This document shows, one piece after another, positions 10,762-22,200 of a stretch of 64,000 nt of DNA (positions are counted from its first letter, which is position 1; every line of letters starts with the position of its first letter). The DNA lies in the NCBI GenBank assembly GCA_010093485.1, contig MU001507.1:1128844-1192843 (forward strand). Direction: 5' to 3'. Origin of the DNA: Karstenula rhodostoma CBS 690.94 (taxonomy: Eukaryota > Ascomycota > Dothideomycetes > Pleosporales > Didymosphaeriaceae). The position numbers and the translations under genes are program-made. The notes beneath the pieces were generated by a model. That model did not search any database. It saw only the letters and a list, made by a program, of their open reading frames with translations, and had not been told where the DNA came from.

Positions 10762-12840
10762 CTAAGCAGCGAGTCGGTCTCCGTATCGTCTTGGTCCTTG
10801 CTGTGCGCTCGCGTTCCAGTCAAGCCATTCTACATGCTCTGCCGTCGTTGATGCTACATCCTCCACAATCAGTCTCAATTCGCCCTCCAGCTCTTCTGCT
10901 GTTGCACGAGATGATGGGCTGGAATCTTTGGATAGATCATCGTCGAAGCTCGGTGGTCTGATGACAACGGAAGGTGTAGTTGATGTGTTGGCATTCTTCA
11001 TGATCGTAGTAGTGCGACGAGGTAAGAAGCGTCGAGCCGGACTGACATCGACGATCAATAACCTTCCCACGATGATATCTGACAGGCGTCGCATAGCTGT
11101 TGGCTGTGGACACCTTTCGTCTGTCCTGATCCAATCGACCCACGTTTGTACGACACTGTTGAGACGGGGATCCACTTTCGACTGGAGAGGTCTTCTTCAA
11201 CGATATACAATCGCATGCTCTCGCCTGAAGAGTTGAGATCATCTCTGAAGTTCTCGTGTTCTTCATGGCCATATAGTAGCCAGATCATGATCTCCAGATA
11301 AATGCAGCCTAGCGACCAGACATTATAGTGGTACAGGCTTGGATCATAGTTTGGCAGCTCCGTCTCGGGCGGCTCGTACATGTCCGTTTTACTCTTCCTG
11401 GGGATTGTATCATTTCCAAATTCCGGGAACGTGTCGTGGGTTCGACTCAATCCTATGTCTGCAATGACAAGTATGCACGAGTAAATATCGTCGCTTTGTT
11501 CTTTGTCCGCGTCGTCGAAGCAAAGGATATTCTCTGGTTTCAAGTCGCCAAGACGTATCCCTTGGTGAGAATGGTGCAGAGTCATCATAGCGTCTACAAG
11601 ACCACGAAGCTGGTAAAAACCCACTCTAACAACCTTCGGTCGAGTTTAGGAGGATCTTTACCCAGATATCTCTGAGATTGCCCCAGCGAGCCCATGGGAA
11701 AATAATGCAGTGACTGGCCTTTTTTGTAGTAGGCCACCGATTTGGCCAAATGCCTATGATCCAGATCACGGATGGTTTCCAGGGCCTGCACTTCCGTTCC
11801 GACTACGGTTTCGAACTCGGCAGCAGTCAAGGACATCTGTTTGGGCTTTTTCACAGCAACTGGGGGATGTTCGTAGGGATTCTTGGGCAGTCCCTATAAA
11901 AGATTAGTCTCTCCCTTGCTGCTGCGTGACATGTTTCGAAGAATGTCTGCCGTATCTACTTAGTGGTACTTATAAAAAAACGTCCTTTGCAGAAGCGTAA
12001 CAACAGATTTTATCCAGAAGAAGAGGTTCTTACAATCAATCCAGGTGTGCGAATATGATCCCGATGTATCCGCCATTCTTCAACCACTGTAAAGAAGCTT
12101 TCTTCCAAACTCCTGGGCTGTTCATCCATGAACGGCATACGAATTCGTTCGTGAAATTCGTAACGAAACTGGATTTCGTTGAAGACAGGGCTAAGAAATG
12201 GCCATTGATCATAATCGCAGAAAGATTGAATGTCCCTCTCTGACCAGTGGTCACAGTTGAACGGGTGTTTGTCAATGTTTATCTTTCCAAGGCGCCATGA
12301 GATTGCTTCATAAATATCATCTTCATTGATCTCCAAAAAAACAGGCAGCTGTTCGTCCCCGAAATTGTGCCGGTAAAATTGTTCGATAAGTGGTTCACAG
12401 TCCACCCACACGAGTATTGCAAATACCTTCCTAGCTTTGCTGCAAACGAATGATTCGAGGGATGCTATGTCCACGGTGAGATCGTGGTCATGCCGCTCCA
12501 GTGCCCTAGTAACCGTTACTTTATTGAAAAGCTTGTCCAGGACGCCCGTTGGAAGAAATCTAGAATCGCCCTGCAAGATCATTGCGCACTTTAGAACGTC
12601 TCGAAGAGGATTTATTCTTCAGGTTCGATATTGTCTTATGGCCTTTCGAATGAAGGGTGCAAGAGTCTCATCTTCCAGGTTTCCTGCGAATGGAAATCAG
12701 GACTCTCCAATGAATGCCCATTCGTCCGGATCCGCGTCTTGCGAGTCATCGTATGTGTCTGTAAAATCTAGAGGCTCGTCATCATCTTTTCCTCGATAGG
12801 CTAATGACTCAGCATTTGTAATGGTAGTAGTCTGGCTATC
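10762..12840 (-). pseudogene. Fungal protein kinase gene, multiply disrupted
   Basis: Reads from right to left as an N-terminal region of the type seen before kinase domains in Pezizomycotina incompatibility-like genes, an N-lobe (VAVKKPKQMS, with the lysine), a hinge (FPWARWGNLRDIW), and a C-lobe with GDLKPENIL, DIG in place of DFG, PPE in place of APE, and VWSLGCIYLE. The C-tail (WVDWIRTDERC) is followed by a low-complexity end. Disruptions are an in-frame TGA in GES-stop-FPFAG near 12700, a TGA after RQYRT near 12625, frame changes around 11690, 11650 and 11640 in the hinge-to-C-lobe part, and one near 11190. An intron at about 11890-12030 is plausible. The order of conserved blocks is intact, so the identity is firm, but the gene is very unlikely to make a working kinase. 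Confidence 0.75.
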
Positions 12841-12870
12841 CTCGGAACTATCCTCATTACTATTGCCTAG

Positions 12871-14455
12871 CTATGGTAAAGAATACGATGCGATCCTTGC
12901 GAGGTGTGATGCGACATGATCCTCTAGCCTGATGGAAATATCTACTCTCGGAGGCGCCTTTGTAGCTTCGGCGCTGTGTGAATCTTGTATAGTAGCGGAG
13001 TAATCGATGTAGAATGGGCAACCTTTTATTGGATGAAGGTCTAAGATCTCGTGTTCTCCTTTTAGGAACTTAAGTTGCCGGGTAGTCAATGAAGCAGTAT
13101 CGGTGTGAGTTAGCAAGTGAGCGCCGTATCTTTCTCTGGAATCGAATTCTAGAATATTGTCCCTATCTCCATGTCCAGGGAGTCGACAGATCCAAAGCGA
13201 GGTATGAGAACTTAGATATTTTAACCACGTTTTCTTTTCTCTGAATCTGGTCTCTGACTGGGGAAATTCCTCGAATATATAGACGTAAGGCTCTAAATCT
13301 CTTAGTAGATGTTTCCTGTAGAGTATGTCAGCATTACTTCGATGAGAGATAACGCTAAGCGAAACAATTACTAAAAGAGAGGTTCCCTCAAAATATTACC
13401 CTTAAAACTAAGATTCTGGTTATATGAATAGTTACCTCTATTGTGTCTTTTCCAACACTTGACTGGAATAATTTGGTAATAGTATTCACATTCGAATTGG
13501 CGGCGCGACGGAGGTACTTTGGGCGGAGGTGGTAATCGTCCCTTACCTAGAATATACTGAATTGATGTACCACTGACGGCTGTTGGGGCTTTAGAAGAAG
13601 CAGGCGGCTTTAATTGCGGTTCGACAAATGTAATCGCTATAACTGAGATCTCTGGTCGGGGTGTGCTCGTGTGTATGGACTCGCGTAAGCCCAGGGTAAT
13701 AACTATGTTGAAGAGCATCTGGATGTTTGAGTCGGTATAAGAATAATCTGTATCGAGCTGCGGTGGCTTCGGTAAGTTGATGCCCAAGGAAAGCCGGGGT
13801 ACTGCTCAATCTTATGTTGATGAGCTTAGTGATGAAGCGCTCAAACTCTTTTATGACATTATTGCCAAACTCATCCAATGGGGCGTAGTGTTCGGCCCTA
13901 GAGGCGTGTGAGAGGGAACTGGGTCTGCGAATCTCCTTAGCCAGCCTGTATAACCGATCGATCAAGTTTTCTATTTTTTTGGTCAGATGATTTTCATCTT
14001 GGTCTTCGGTCTCTCCCATTCCAGGGCCCCGGATTGCTAATACGGATCTGGACCGACCGAACGTCTTTCGGAATCTGAATTCGCAAGCCAGAGCTTCTCG
14101 GCAATTTACTGGCAATAGTTGCATGCGAATGGAACCCTCCAGCTGATTGGATTTCGGACAGTCGTGAGAGTGCATCTTGCAACGCTTCGAGTTGAGATAA
14201 ACAGAGCAATCGCGCCGTCTCACTATCCCGTACGCGGTAATCCAATGACGCATGGAACTCGGCAGATACGCCTAAGCTACCAGCCCATACCCGAAACAGA
14301 GCTTGTGCTTCTTCTATTCTTTCGTAATGCGAACTTGAAGTCGAGCACAACAAGGCTGAGAAGGCGGACTCGAAACAATAGGCGGCATCCATTATTGGTG
14401 GGAGACCAGAACCCTCTGGCGATCGATTGTTCGCATCTGTGGTAGGTGTCTCCAT
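12871..14455 (-). CDS. acuF-like C2H2 family protein, zinc ligands largely lost
   Basis: Start ATG 14455-14453. The N-terminal domain has the FRVWAGSLGV and SLDYRVRD signature of a fungal family often labelled acuF-like, followed by LIDRLYRLAKEIRRP and a YRLFLYRLKHPDAL segment. A proposed intron 14037-14109 (GTAAAT to TTAG, 73 bases) restores frame into the second domain. A GTTATT-type 52-base intron near 13660-13715 and a longer one ending CTCTACAG near 13320 would join the remaining blocks. The C-terminal half aligns with the usual C2H2 region (FECEYYYQIIPVK, RDLEPYVYIFEEF, CPFYID, HLARIASYSLP), but Cys positions of the CxxC pairs are replaced, mostly by Tyr. Splices are partly inferred. 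The gene is either a pseudogene or a member that no longer binds zinc. Confidence 0.55.
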
Positions 14456-14688
14456 AGTGATAGATGCCACAAGATTGATTCACTTCTCTTGTTTGCTGGA
14501 CTGTGGCTAGCGGTCGCGAGAGAAGCAGTGATTACGAGAAGCTGCATGATAACCCCACCTTCTGCATTCGACCACTCTTTCATTCATAAACCACAGCCTT
14601 GTCCCTTCAGCCGCTGATACAGGACTTTGCCCTCCACGGAAACCCTCACGAGACCAAATCTTGTCGGCTGGAGCTTATCTTGGGTACT
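14456..14688. promoter_or_regulatory. Shared upstream region of two divergent genes
   Basis: 233 bases between the start codons of the acuF-like gene (minus) and the DUF7580-like gene (plus). No defined element seen. Confidence 0.35.
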
Positions 14689-16445
14689 ATGTCTGATATC
14701 GAAGCAGTTGGCCTTGCCCTTGCTGTTGTACCTATCATCGCAGCACTGGCTGGTCAAAAGCTGCTGAAACAAGATCTGCTCATGAGTGACCTAAGTTACG
14801 AGATTGAGAAATTGGGAATGAAACTTGTGAACTTCAGCCGGGAATTGCCCAATGTACCTGCGGAAACACGCGCGAAGCTGATATCAACCGACATCAGGGA
14901 GGTACAAGATAGCTGGAGATCATCTGAGGTCGCAGAGGCACTTAACGGACGATTATGTGGAATTACAGACTCGTTCAATGTAACGTTGGGACAGATCCTA
15001 AGAAACCTGGAAGATGTGATTGGATTGAAGTCTTTGGGCCTCAGATACTCCCATCTTTTGAGCTCACGGGAGAGTTATGCAAAACTTGCTGCTATCCGAA
15101 ACAAGAGTACGACAAGATCGAGCAATAATATGCTACTCAAATTCCGCTTCAAATTCAATCAAGGCCGAAAATTTCGAAACATCGTGGAGTCCATTACAGA
15201 GTATAACAAACGGCTGGAGGAGATTATCGAACGATCATACGCAACTCTGTCTGCGATAGATATAGACTTTTTAGAGGGGAAGACCTTAACAAGCGCAGCA
15301 CCAATCGAGCTCCATCCTTTGCTCTGCAATTTACACAGTGCAATGAAGCCGCTATGGGGATGCGGATGCCATGGTAATCACCAAACCCGGCTAGCTTCGG
15401 TTTACTGTCGCGAGCACTCATAGATGATACACCCTGATGGCGAACATGTCCACTTGAAGCTGCTCATGTCTTCTGGAACACAGAGTAATACTGCTGCGCC
15501 ATGTGACTGGCACCATAATCATTTGAGTGTTTCTCTTCAAACGTAACTCAGCTGTTCCGAGTATGATGGCAAGATGCGTCCAATGCGATCAAAGACTGTT
15601 GGCTCGAAAAAGCAGACCAGTGTACGCTGGGCACTCAGTAACACTGGAACCTCAAGCTCTGGCACCGGTGTACTACCAGCAACCCGGAAGAAAGTGCGAG
15701 AGTTTTGTGACACTGTCTTTCAAGCGCAGAACAAATCCTTGATTCCACGGGTTCTTCTAGAAGCCAATGAGCTTTGGGATGTTACGAACGAACCCTCCGA
15801 TACACTAAAGCGTCATCAGGTAACGAAAGACAGCATAGCAACACCGTTGACTGCTCTCCTCGAAGGACAACGTAAATTCACGATGAAGGAGAAATTGATC
15901 TTATCGGTCGTGCTCGCCCATACTGTACTCCATTTCTGCGATACGCTTTGGCTGAAGGCATGGGATAATGGACTAGTACTTTTCATCCAACCGCTTCCTC
16001 GACCGCACCATACGTAGACGCGTACTTCCCCACCCAGTTCGAGCCCACGCCGAATGCTCAAACGGACGCAGAAATATCCACACATGCTTGTCCTAGCATT
16101 CTTGCGCTCGGGATTCTATTGCTCAAAATCGAGATGCACTGCACCATTGAAAAAAGGCGGATGGCCGAGGATCTGAACCCCAAGGGAAATGTGACGGCAA
16201 ATACAGACCTGTTCATCGCAAAGCGCTTGCTTCCAAGTCTGACGGGAAACCGTCCTATCAAACACCTGATGGTCATCGACGCATGCCTGAATTGTAACTT
16301 CTACAATCAAAGAACCGTTGTGCCCAATCTCGATAACGAAACCTTCCGTAGACAAGTGTATGTGGAGATTGTACGACCTTTGGAAGCTTTGTTGTATCAA
16401 GGATTCGAGATCACTCCGATGCAATTGTACGCCATGGCCCCATAG
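14689..16445 (+). pseudogene. DUF7580-like fungal gene with stops and a frameshift
   Basis: Start MSDIEAVGLALAVVPIIAAL, the hydrophobic first helix typical of these fungal proteins. The N-terminal helical part runs unbroken to 15423 (TAG), through RSYATLSAIDIDFLEG and a CGCHGNHQTRLASVYC segment. Coding resemblance continues past the stop, is stopped again near 15546 (TAA), then resumes at about 15574 with TMKEKLILSVVLAHTVLHF (family: regulatory C-terminal block). A frame change near 16000 leads into CPSILALGILLLKIE and the C-terminal ETFRRQVYVEIVRPLEALLYQGFEI, which matches the expected end of the family. Two stops plus one frameshift make a pseudogene likely. Family name is from memory. The first 244 residues could still be translated as a truncated protein. 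Confidence 0.65.
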
Positions 16446-16816
16446 CCTAGCGCCAGTTGCCTCCGTGATTGGCAAACGTTGCTGTCTCCGGGGAGCCGGC
16501 GCGGAGATGCAGCGGCGGCTTGAAAGTTTGAGTTCACTGTGTTGTCCTAGGGTAGGCAAAACATAGCCCCACTTCGCTTGAACCTTCTTCTTAGTACTTT
16601 CTCAGCTGGCTCCAGGGCGAAGTAGGGATGGTTTTTCGGGAACTCGTCTACCAGTTCTTGTCAATCATACCCGCTGAATGCCTAAATCAGGAAGGATGAA
16701 AGGTTGATCTTTCTGTTCGTGAATGGCTAAAAGCTCCTCAGACCGCAACATGCCAAAAAGTCTGAAATCGGAGGCAGTGTGCCAATCCGGCGGGTCGCAA
16801 TCCATTTGTCTTGATG
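16446..16816. other. Intergenic, nothing seen
   Basis: Lies between the DUF7580-like remnant and the 3' end of LIP2. Confidence 0.4.
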
Positions 16817-17536
16817 CTATCTTGTTTCTCCTAGCTCCCGAATGTACTCCTCCGCATCCCTCTCTTCAATCGCATCAAGCCCTAACCTCTCTCCAAGCTC
16901 ACCCACAAAAGTTCTTCCTACATCGCTGACCTCGAGACCTTCGACGCCTTCCCGCTCAAAGCTGGTCGTTCTCTTTCCTTCAAGCCCACATGCGACAATG
17001 CGACCAAACCACCACAAATCCGTATTTACATTCAACCCCACGCCATGACTGGTGATGTTCCTGCGCATATGCACGCCGAGAGCAGCGATCTTGTCATCAG
17101 GCGTCGTCCACACGCCGGTATGCTCCGTCGTCATAGCCTTGATATTGTACCGCGCACACGTCGCGATCAAGCTCTTCTCCAACAAACACACATAGTCTCT
17201 AGGCGTTATCTTTTGCGTGCGCAAATCAATGATGGGGTACGCGACGAGCTGGCCCGGCCCATGGAACGTCGTCTGTCCTCCGCGCAGCGCCTCGACGAAC
17301 TCGGCTTGCCCGCCGTGCTGCAGGTACCTCTGCTGTTCCGCGGACACGGTTCCGATTTCGCGGCGGCCGCACGTGTAGACGGGGTTAAACTCGGCGGTTA
17401 TGATGTGCGGCGGTGGAGCGGGGAGCGAGGACGGCGGCTTGGAGGCGAGGAAGCGCGAGACGAGGGTTTCTTGGAGGGATTGCGCGGTGCGGTAGGAGAT
17501 GGGGCGCGGGAAGTGGATGTGGACGAGGGGCCGCAT
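16817..17536 (-). CDS. LIP2: Octanoyl-(acyl carrier protein) protein octanoyltransferase
   Basis: Transfers octanoate from mitochondrial acyl carrier protein to lipoyl domains, the first step of lipoate assembly on pyruvate and 2-oxoglutarate dehydrogenases and glycine cleavage H protein. Single exon, 239 residues, start ATG 17536-17534. The LipB/LplA-fold signature is complete: RGGQTTFHGPGQLVAYPI, then KIAALGVHMRRNITSHGVGLNVNTD with the conserved lysine, and IVACGL with the catalytic cysteine. The arginine-containing N-terminus before HFPRPISY may serve as a weak mitochondrial presequence. Divergent from POP7 with 203 bases between start codons. Intact. Confidence 0.95.
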   Translation of the reverse strand: MRPLVHIHFPRPISYRTAQSLQETLVSRFLASKPPSSLPAPPPHIITAEFNPVYTCGRREIGTVSAEQQRYLQHGGQAEFVEALRGGQTTFHGPGQLVAYPIIDLRTQKITPRDYVCLLEKSLIATCARYNIKAMTTEHTGVWTTPDDKIAALGVHMRRNITSHGVGLNVNTDLWWFGRIVACGLEGKRTTSFEREGVEGLEVSDVGRTFVGELGERLGLDAIEERDAEEYIRELGETR

Positions 17537-17739
17537 TGGGCCGGCGGTGCGAACTTCAGCGCGGTTTGGTCATGGCGGAGGATTGGGTGCTGGGATGAGG
17601 ATGGGCACTGACGGAGCTGGTTGTCGCGTACTCAGTAGCACTATCGATAAGAAAGTCTGGACGCGTTGAGCAGACAGCTACAACCAACTCACTTCTCCTG
17701 TGCTTTAGAACTCGACATTTGACACACACGCGCAGCAAC
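17537..17739. promoter_or_regulatory. Bidirectional promoter LIP2 / POP7
   Basis: 203 bases between two divergent start codons, so the interval must carry both promoters. Confidence 0.6.
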
Positions 17740-18626
17740 ATGGGCAAGAAAAGGACAAGCAATGGGGAGGAGAAGCACCCCAAGACGGCTCCCACCGGCG
17801 CCGCGCCCTCGAACGATACACCTCCCGGCGCACAAGCTCCCCGCTCCTCAACCGCGCCCTCAGTAGCCACACAGTCCACGACCGCAACACGAAACCCCAA
17901 GAAGCAGAAGCTCGAGAAGCCTCAGCATGCACCCGCCGGCCCAAAGCAAGCTTTTCAGACTACTCGGAAGCAATCCCGCAAGAAGCTTCCCAGATTACCT
18001 CCCAGTGCGTCAAGTCATGCTGCAATTGCACGCGTAGCCCATGCTAAATCTTCGCAGATGCCTCCGTAACCAAACGCCCCCTCCACCACCCCGCAATCCC
18101 CACGCCCTTCGCCTCCTCCGACCACCCCAAAACTCTCTACATCTCACACTCGACGCCCTTCATCCCGACGCTGAAGCGCATCCGCCGTCTCCTCCTCGAG
18201 ATCTCCAAGCGACACACGCAATCCCAAGCTGCGCAGATGCCCCGGCACCGACAGCAGGCTCGGAGTCGAAAACCGCTGGTGTCCAACGGGCGTCTTGCGC
18301 CTGAGGACGTGGAGCGGGAGATTGCCGAGGAGGGGAGAGGTAAGGGTGGGGTGGGAGGCGGTGAAGAGGTGTATGTCAAGGCTACGGGGAGGGCGATTGA
18401 GCGCGCGTTGAGGATTGGAGTGCACTTTCAGGGAGAGAGCGATTGTAGGGTCAGGGTGGAGATGGGGAGTGTGATGGCGGTGGATGATATCGAAGTACGC
18501 CACGACGAAGAGGGAAAGGAAGGGGAAGGAACTAGTGAAAGGAAAGAGAAGCTGGGAGACGACGAAATCCCGGAGACGAGGGTTAGGATGGTCAGCTCGG
18601 TCACTGTGGCCGTAGGCCTCAGGTGA
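17740..18626 (+). CDS. POP7: RNase P/MRP subunit POP7 (Alba-like)
   Basis: Small RNA-binding subunit of nuclear RNase P and RNase MRP (tRNA 5' maturation, rRNA processing), working as a heterodimer with POP6 in yeast. Exons 17740-18004 and 18058-18626. The 53-base intron 18005-18057 has GTGCGT, a GCTAA branch and a GCAG acceptor, and splicing gives LPPNASVTKRPLHHPAIPTP. 277 residues. A basic, low-complexity N-terminus (about 1-85) is followed by the Alba core (KTLYISHSTPFIPTLKRIRR, then VYVKATGRAIERALRIGVHF, then RVEMGSVMAVDDIEV) and an acidic linker before RVRMVSSVTVAVGLR. The gap in the core around residues 140-190 (low-complexity insert) is common in filamentous fungi. The start ATG follows CAACA. 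Confidence 0.85.
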
Positions 18627-18895
18627 GGCTTTGTTCTGGTGGAGCGTAGTAGGAGGACTAAAGTGCATAAATGATACCCAATGATACTACCCATGCGTCA
18701 TCTAAGCCCCCATTCTGAGACAGTGCGGGTCCTCTGAACAAAACGTTAGGAGAATATACTGATGCATTTCGGTTAAGGAAGGAAGCAGATGAGAGGCCGC
18801 GCGCTTACCTCGCCCCCACCCGCGGCTTCCCCAACCACCCGTGCCTGACCACGAAAACCACCACTACAAACCGCTATACCGCCCGCATCATCAAG

Positions 18896-19135
18896 ATGGC
18901 CGACCCAGAAACTTCGAATCGGTTTAGGGGGCCCGCGACTCGCAATCTCCTTCGCAGTGGATTAGTCGTGCGGCGGTGCACAGGCTCACGACGCAACCCG
19001 GAACTGCGCCTCGTCTCTTTCGCACCACTCGTGCGAAGGAAGCAGTATTGGTCGTGTATTATTACTGGAAACCTCTCTCATTCTGCTTGCTTATTTAAAG
19101 ATCATTCGCTGCTTTACTCTATAGTAGCATGCTAG
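18896..19135 (+). CDS. Short hypothetical frame, doubtful
   Basis: ATG in a good fungal context (CAAGATGGCC), 79 codons, Arg-rich, no recognised family. It lies in the 649-base gap between POP7 and the vWA gene and could be an upstream open frame or noise. The rest of the gap shows nothing. Confidence 0.2.
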   Translation: MADPETSNRFRGPATRNLLRSGLVVRRCTGSRRNPELRLVSFAPLVRRKQYWSCIITGNLSHSACLFKDHSLLYSIVAC

Positions 19136-19275
19136 TGCACCGGCACGTCTCTTTGAAAGTGAGTCACGAGTCACCAATGACTCCACTCCTCAAGGGCTGA
19201 AGGGCTGATCCCGTATGGACCATCATAAAACGCGTAAACCCTTTGCGAACTTTCTCTTCTAGCTACCAACTCACC

Positions 19276-22200
19276 ATGGCAACTGATCACCCCGAAGAGG
19301 TCTATGACCTCCTGCTGCTGGTGGACGCAACGTCTTCCATGTCCAATTACCTCGAGTCTCTCCGGATTACCTTCCCAAAAATCATCTCCATCTCCAAGCT
19401 TACCAATAGCTTTGCGCGTATCGGTCTTCTTGCATATCGCGACTACTCCGAGGCCGACAACCGCTATTACCCTCTGTTGGAATGGAGTGGATGGTACAGC
19501 CACGACAATGTGGGAGATGTGGACAGTACCACCGCTGAGGGGCTTATGCAAAAAGCCGGCAGCCTCGTAGCTAGTGGAGGGGGAGATTTCCCTGAAGCAA
19601 CAAAAACAGGACTTGCTCGTGCCTATTCCCTAATGCGCGAGGATGCAACAACGATCATCCTACTGTACACCGATGCAACACCTCAGTGTTGGACGGTCGC
19701 CGAAAAAGATCCTAGGAGTAATTATGTTGCAGAACAGAAGGCCCTCAAGCACCAAAACTCCTATGATGGTTTTGGTCCACATTTTGCCGACTGGGTTGAG
19801 GGTTGCAACTTCATGCATGCTGGTCCGCGAAAGGCCCATGTGTTCTGTTTCCTCGATGAAGAAATGGGCAAGAATGTCCTCGACTCCGGATTCTACCTGT
19901 ACTTGAGCACCATCACACGAGGTGCGTGTATGTACTTGACCGAGTCAGATCCGCACAGCATAGCACATGTTACAGTGGACGTTCTCCTTTCCTGGATGGG
20001 GGTTGCGAAGCCTGGCGCAGGTAAGACGGTGTTGCCAGCTACATTGATCCGATACAAGCTCGGGGCCGATATCAAGAAGATCAAAGACGAGAAGGATCCC
20101 ATCGCGAGCCCATTTTTTTGGTCGCATGACTCCACGATCATGGAACGTGGGCATAATCAAGGCAGCAACTATCATATTCGAATGCAGGCTAAGAAGCGAT
20201 TGGAGCCAAACCAGGTCGGAAAATTGGTCGACTCTGCAGTTCTTGCAAGGTTCTTGCCAAAGAGGAAGACAAAGGTCTTGGATTTCGCTCGGCGATATTC
20301 TGAAGATGCTCAATACAGGGCAATAGTTATCGAAGAACTCAGAAACATCATTGGGTCAGATGTCACTTCGATTGCACTGAATCCAGTTTTTGGAAGTCTC
20401 TGGCGAGCTGTGTGTAACGATCGCACGTTTCTTGGGCGGCAAGAACTCACTACAGTATTTGCCTCAAGTATCGACAAGCTTCAAGACTCCGAGCAGAGAA
20501 TTCGCATGAAGAACTGGCTCGAAGAGTCCTACGACTTTGCGGCCGATATCTTGGATACGCTAGAGGCGGTCCCAGAAGACCAACGCTTTCCTTGTGTCTT
20601 CCTAGACCCCACCATCAGATTCCGACCTGCGAAGGAGAAAGGCGAGAAACTTAACGATGAGGAGGACGAGGATAACCGCCAAATTACCGCGTTCCGGCGC
20701 GACGAGCTGCTTGACATAGGCCGGTCTTGCGAAGGGCGTATCTTGAGGCGCCTGGGAAACGTTCTTACGCGTTTAACATACGTGAAGTCGGTGAGTTAGC
20801 CTACGTGAAACAGTCAGGTCGAAAGTGCAGAGACACGTCGGGGCCTGTGTGAACTCAATACTGTAACATTAGACCGTATATAAATACGAACACCTTGCTA
20901 ACGATTTCTCCCCTATCCAGGCAGAAGATCTACCGTTACACATCGCTGCGACTCCAATGGCTGAAGTTCCGAAGATTCCCGTTGCACTCGCCTCTCAGTC
21001 GCAGGAGTGGAAGTTCTGGAAAATTTTGCTGCACGCTGTACTGCCAGGTACGATGTTATCTACTCGCCCATCTATGGTACTTGCAGCGTTGGCAATTCGC
21101 ATCGGAATCGAGCCACTATTCCCTCCTGCCTCTTCGGCGCTGAAGTTCTGGCGGGACAAATGGAGCAACCTAGAAGCTCCCGAAACCTGGACTGTCGGCT
21201 GTCTCGGTCTCCTGCTTGACGCAGATGATGAATACCGAAAGATGACGAGTGATAGCGAACCTTCGCCAAACGATTCCCCAGGTCTTTTACTTTCTACCGA
21301 TCGAGCACTGTTCACTCAACTTGTCGCTCACAAGCTAGCTGAGGTGAACTTCCAAACCACGCTTGTGGCTAACATAAGCTGGACTCCAGAGAAGACTCAG
21401 CTACCCGTCGGGCATGTAGTAACCTGCAGGCGGTGTAAGCATCCAAGATCTGTAACTATCATGGCTCCAAAATCCGGTGGCCAATGCGGTCTCTGTGTTG
21501 CTTCGGACTACAAGGACGATGCACATAAAGAAAGAATGATGAAGTCCAACATCACGGACTGCGGTAATCTAGCTTGGGTCGAGTGTAGCGTACGCACTTG
21601 CCGAGCGCAGTACGTATGCTACAACCCTGAAGACCTAAACGTCCGCCCAAAGTGCTATTACTGTCGATGTAATCAGGGCGCAGCTCCCACTTTGGAGTGC
21701 TCCAAGTGCCGTAGCAAGGTGCTCTGGCCAAGGGAGTGGCAAGTAGAAGCTTCTACTCCTTTCAACTGCGTCGCCTGTATCGACGGACACAAGACTGTGG
21801 TTTCTGTTGACACGACTACTGAAGAGCTTTGCAAGCAAAATGGGCAAGCATGGCTCCTTCGAAACGACAACAACACGCTGAAGAAGCCTTTTCAAGGCTC
21901 TGTTTTCCGTACAATCACGACGGTCGACTCGGAGGCTTTTCTAGCCAATGTGGGCATACTCCCTGCGTACGATGGAGTTTTGACGCTTCGTGGCAAGCCA
22001 ATCCAGAATCAAGCAGCGCTGACGTCTGCTCTGTCAACGTGGATCCATCGCCGTGATATTGAAAAGACGCCATGCAGTCTTTGCTTCTCCGAACTTCCGA
22101 ATGCTCGCCTTTTCCCCGCATGCAGACGCCGTGGTTGCCACCAAAGCATCTGCGAAAGATGTCTGAGTGATTGGTACGGCCAAAACAGTGTCGGCCAGAT

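Noticed and set aside
14010..14060. Frameshift in the acuF-like gene
   Set aside because: A GT-AG intron 14037-14109 of suitable phase explains it.
1..16445. All left-arm frameshifts as assembly errors
   Set aside because: Long intact genes elsewhere in the same window (866, 1115 and 1154 residues) show no such shifts, and the left-arm genes also have stops and lost key residues. Still possible for single sites, such as near 9179 and 54613.
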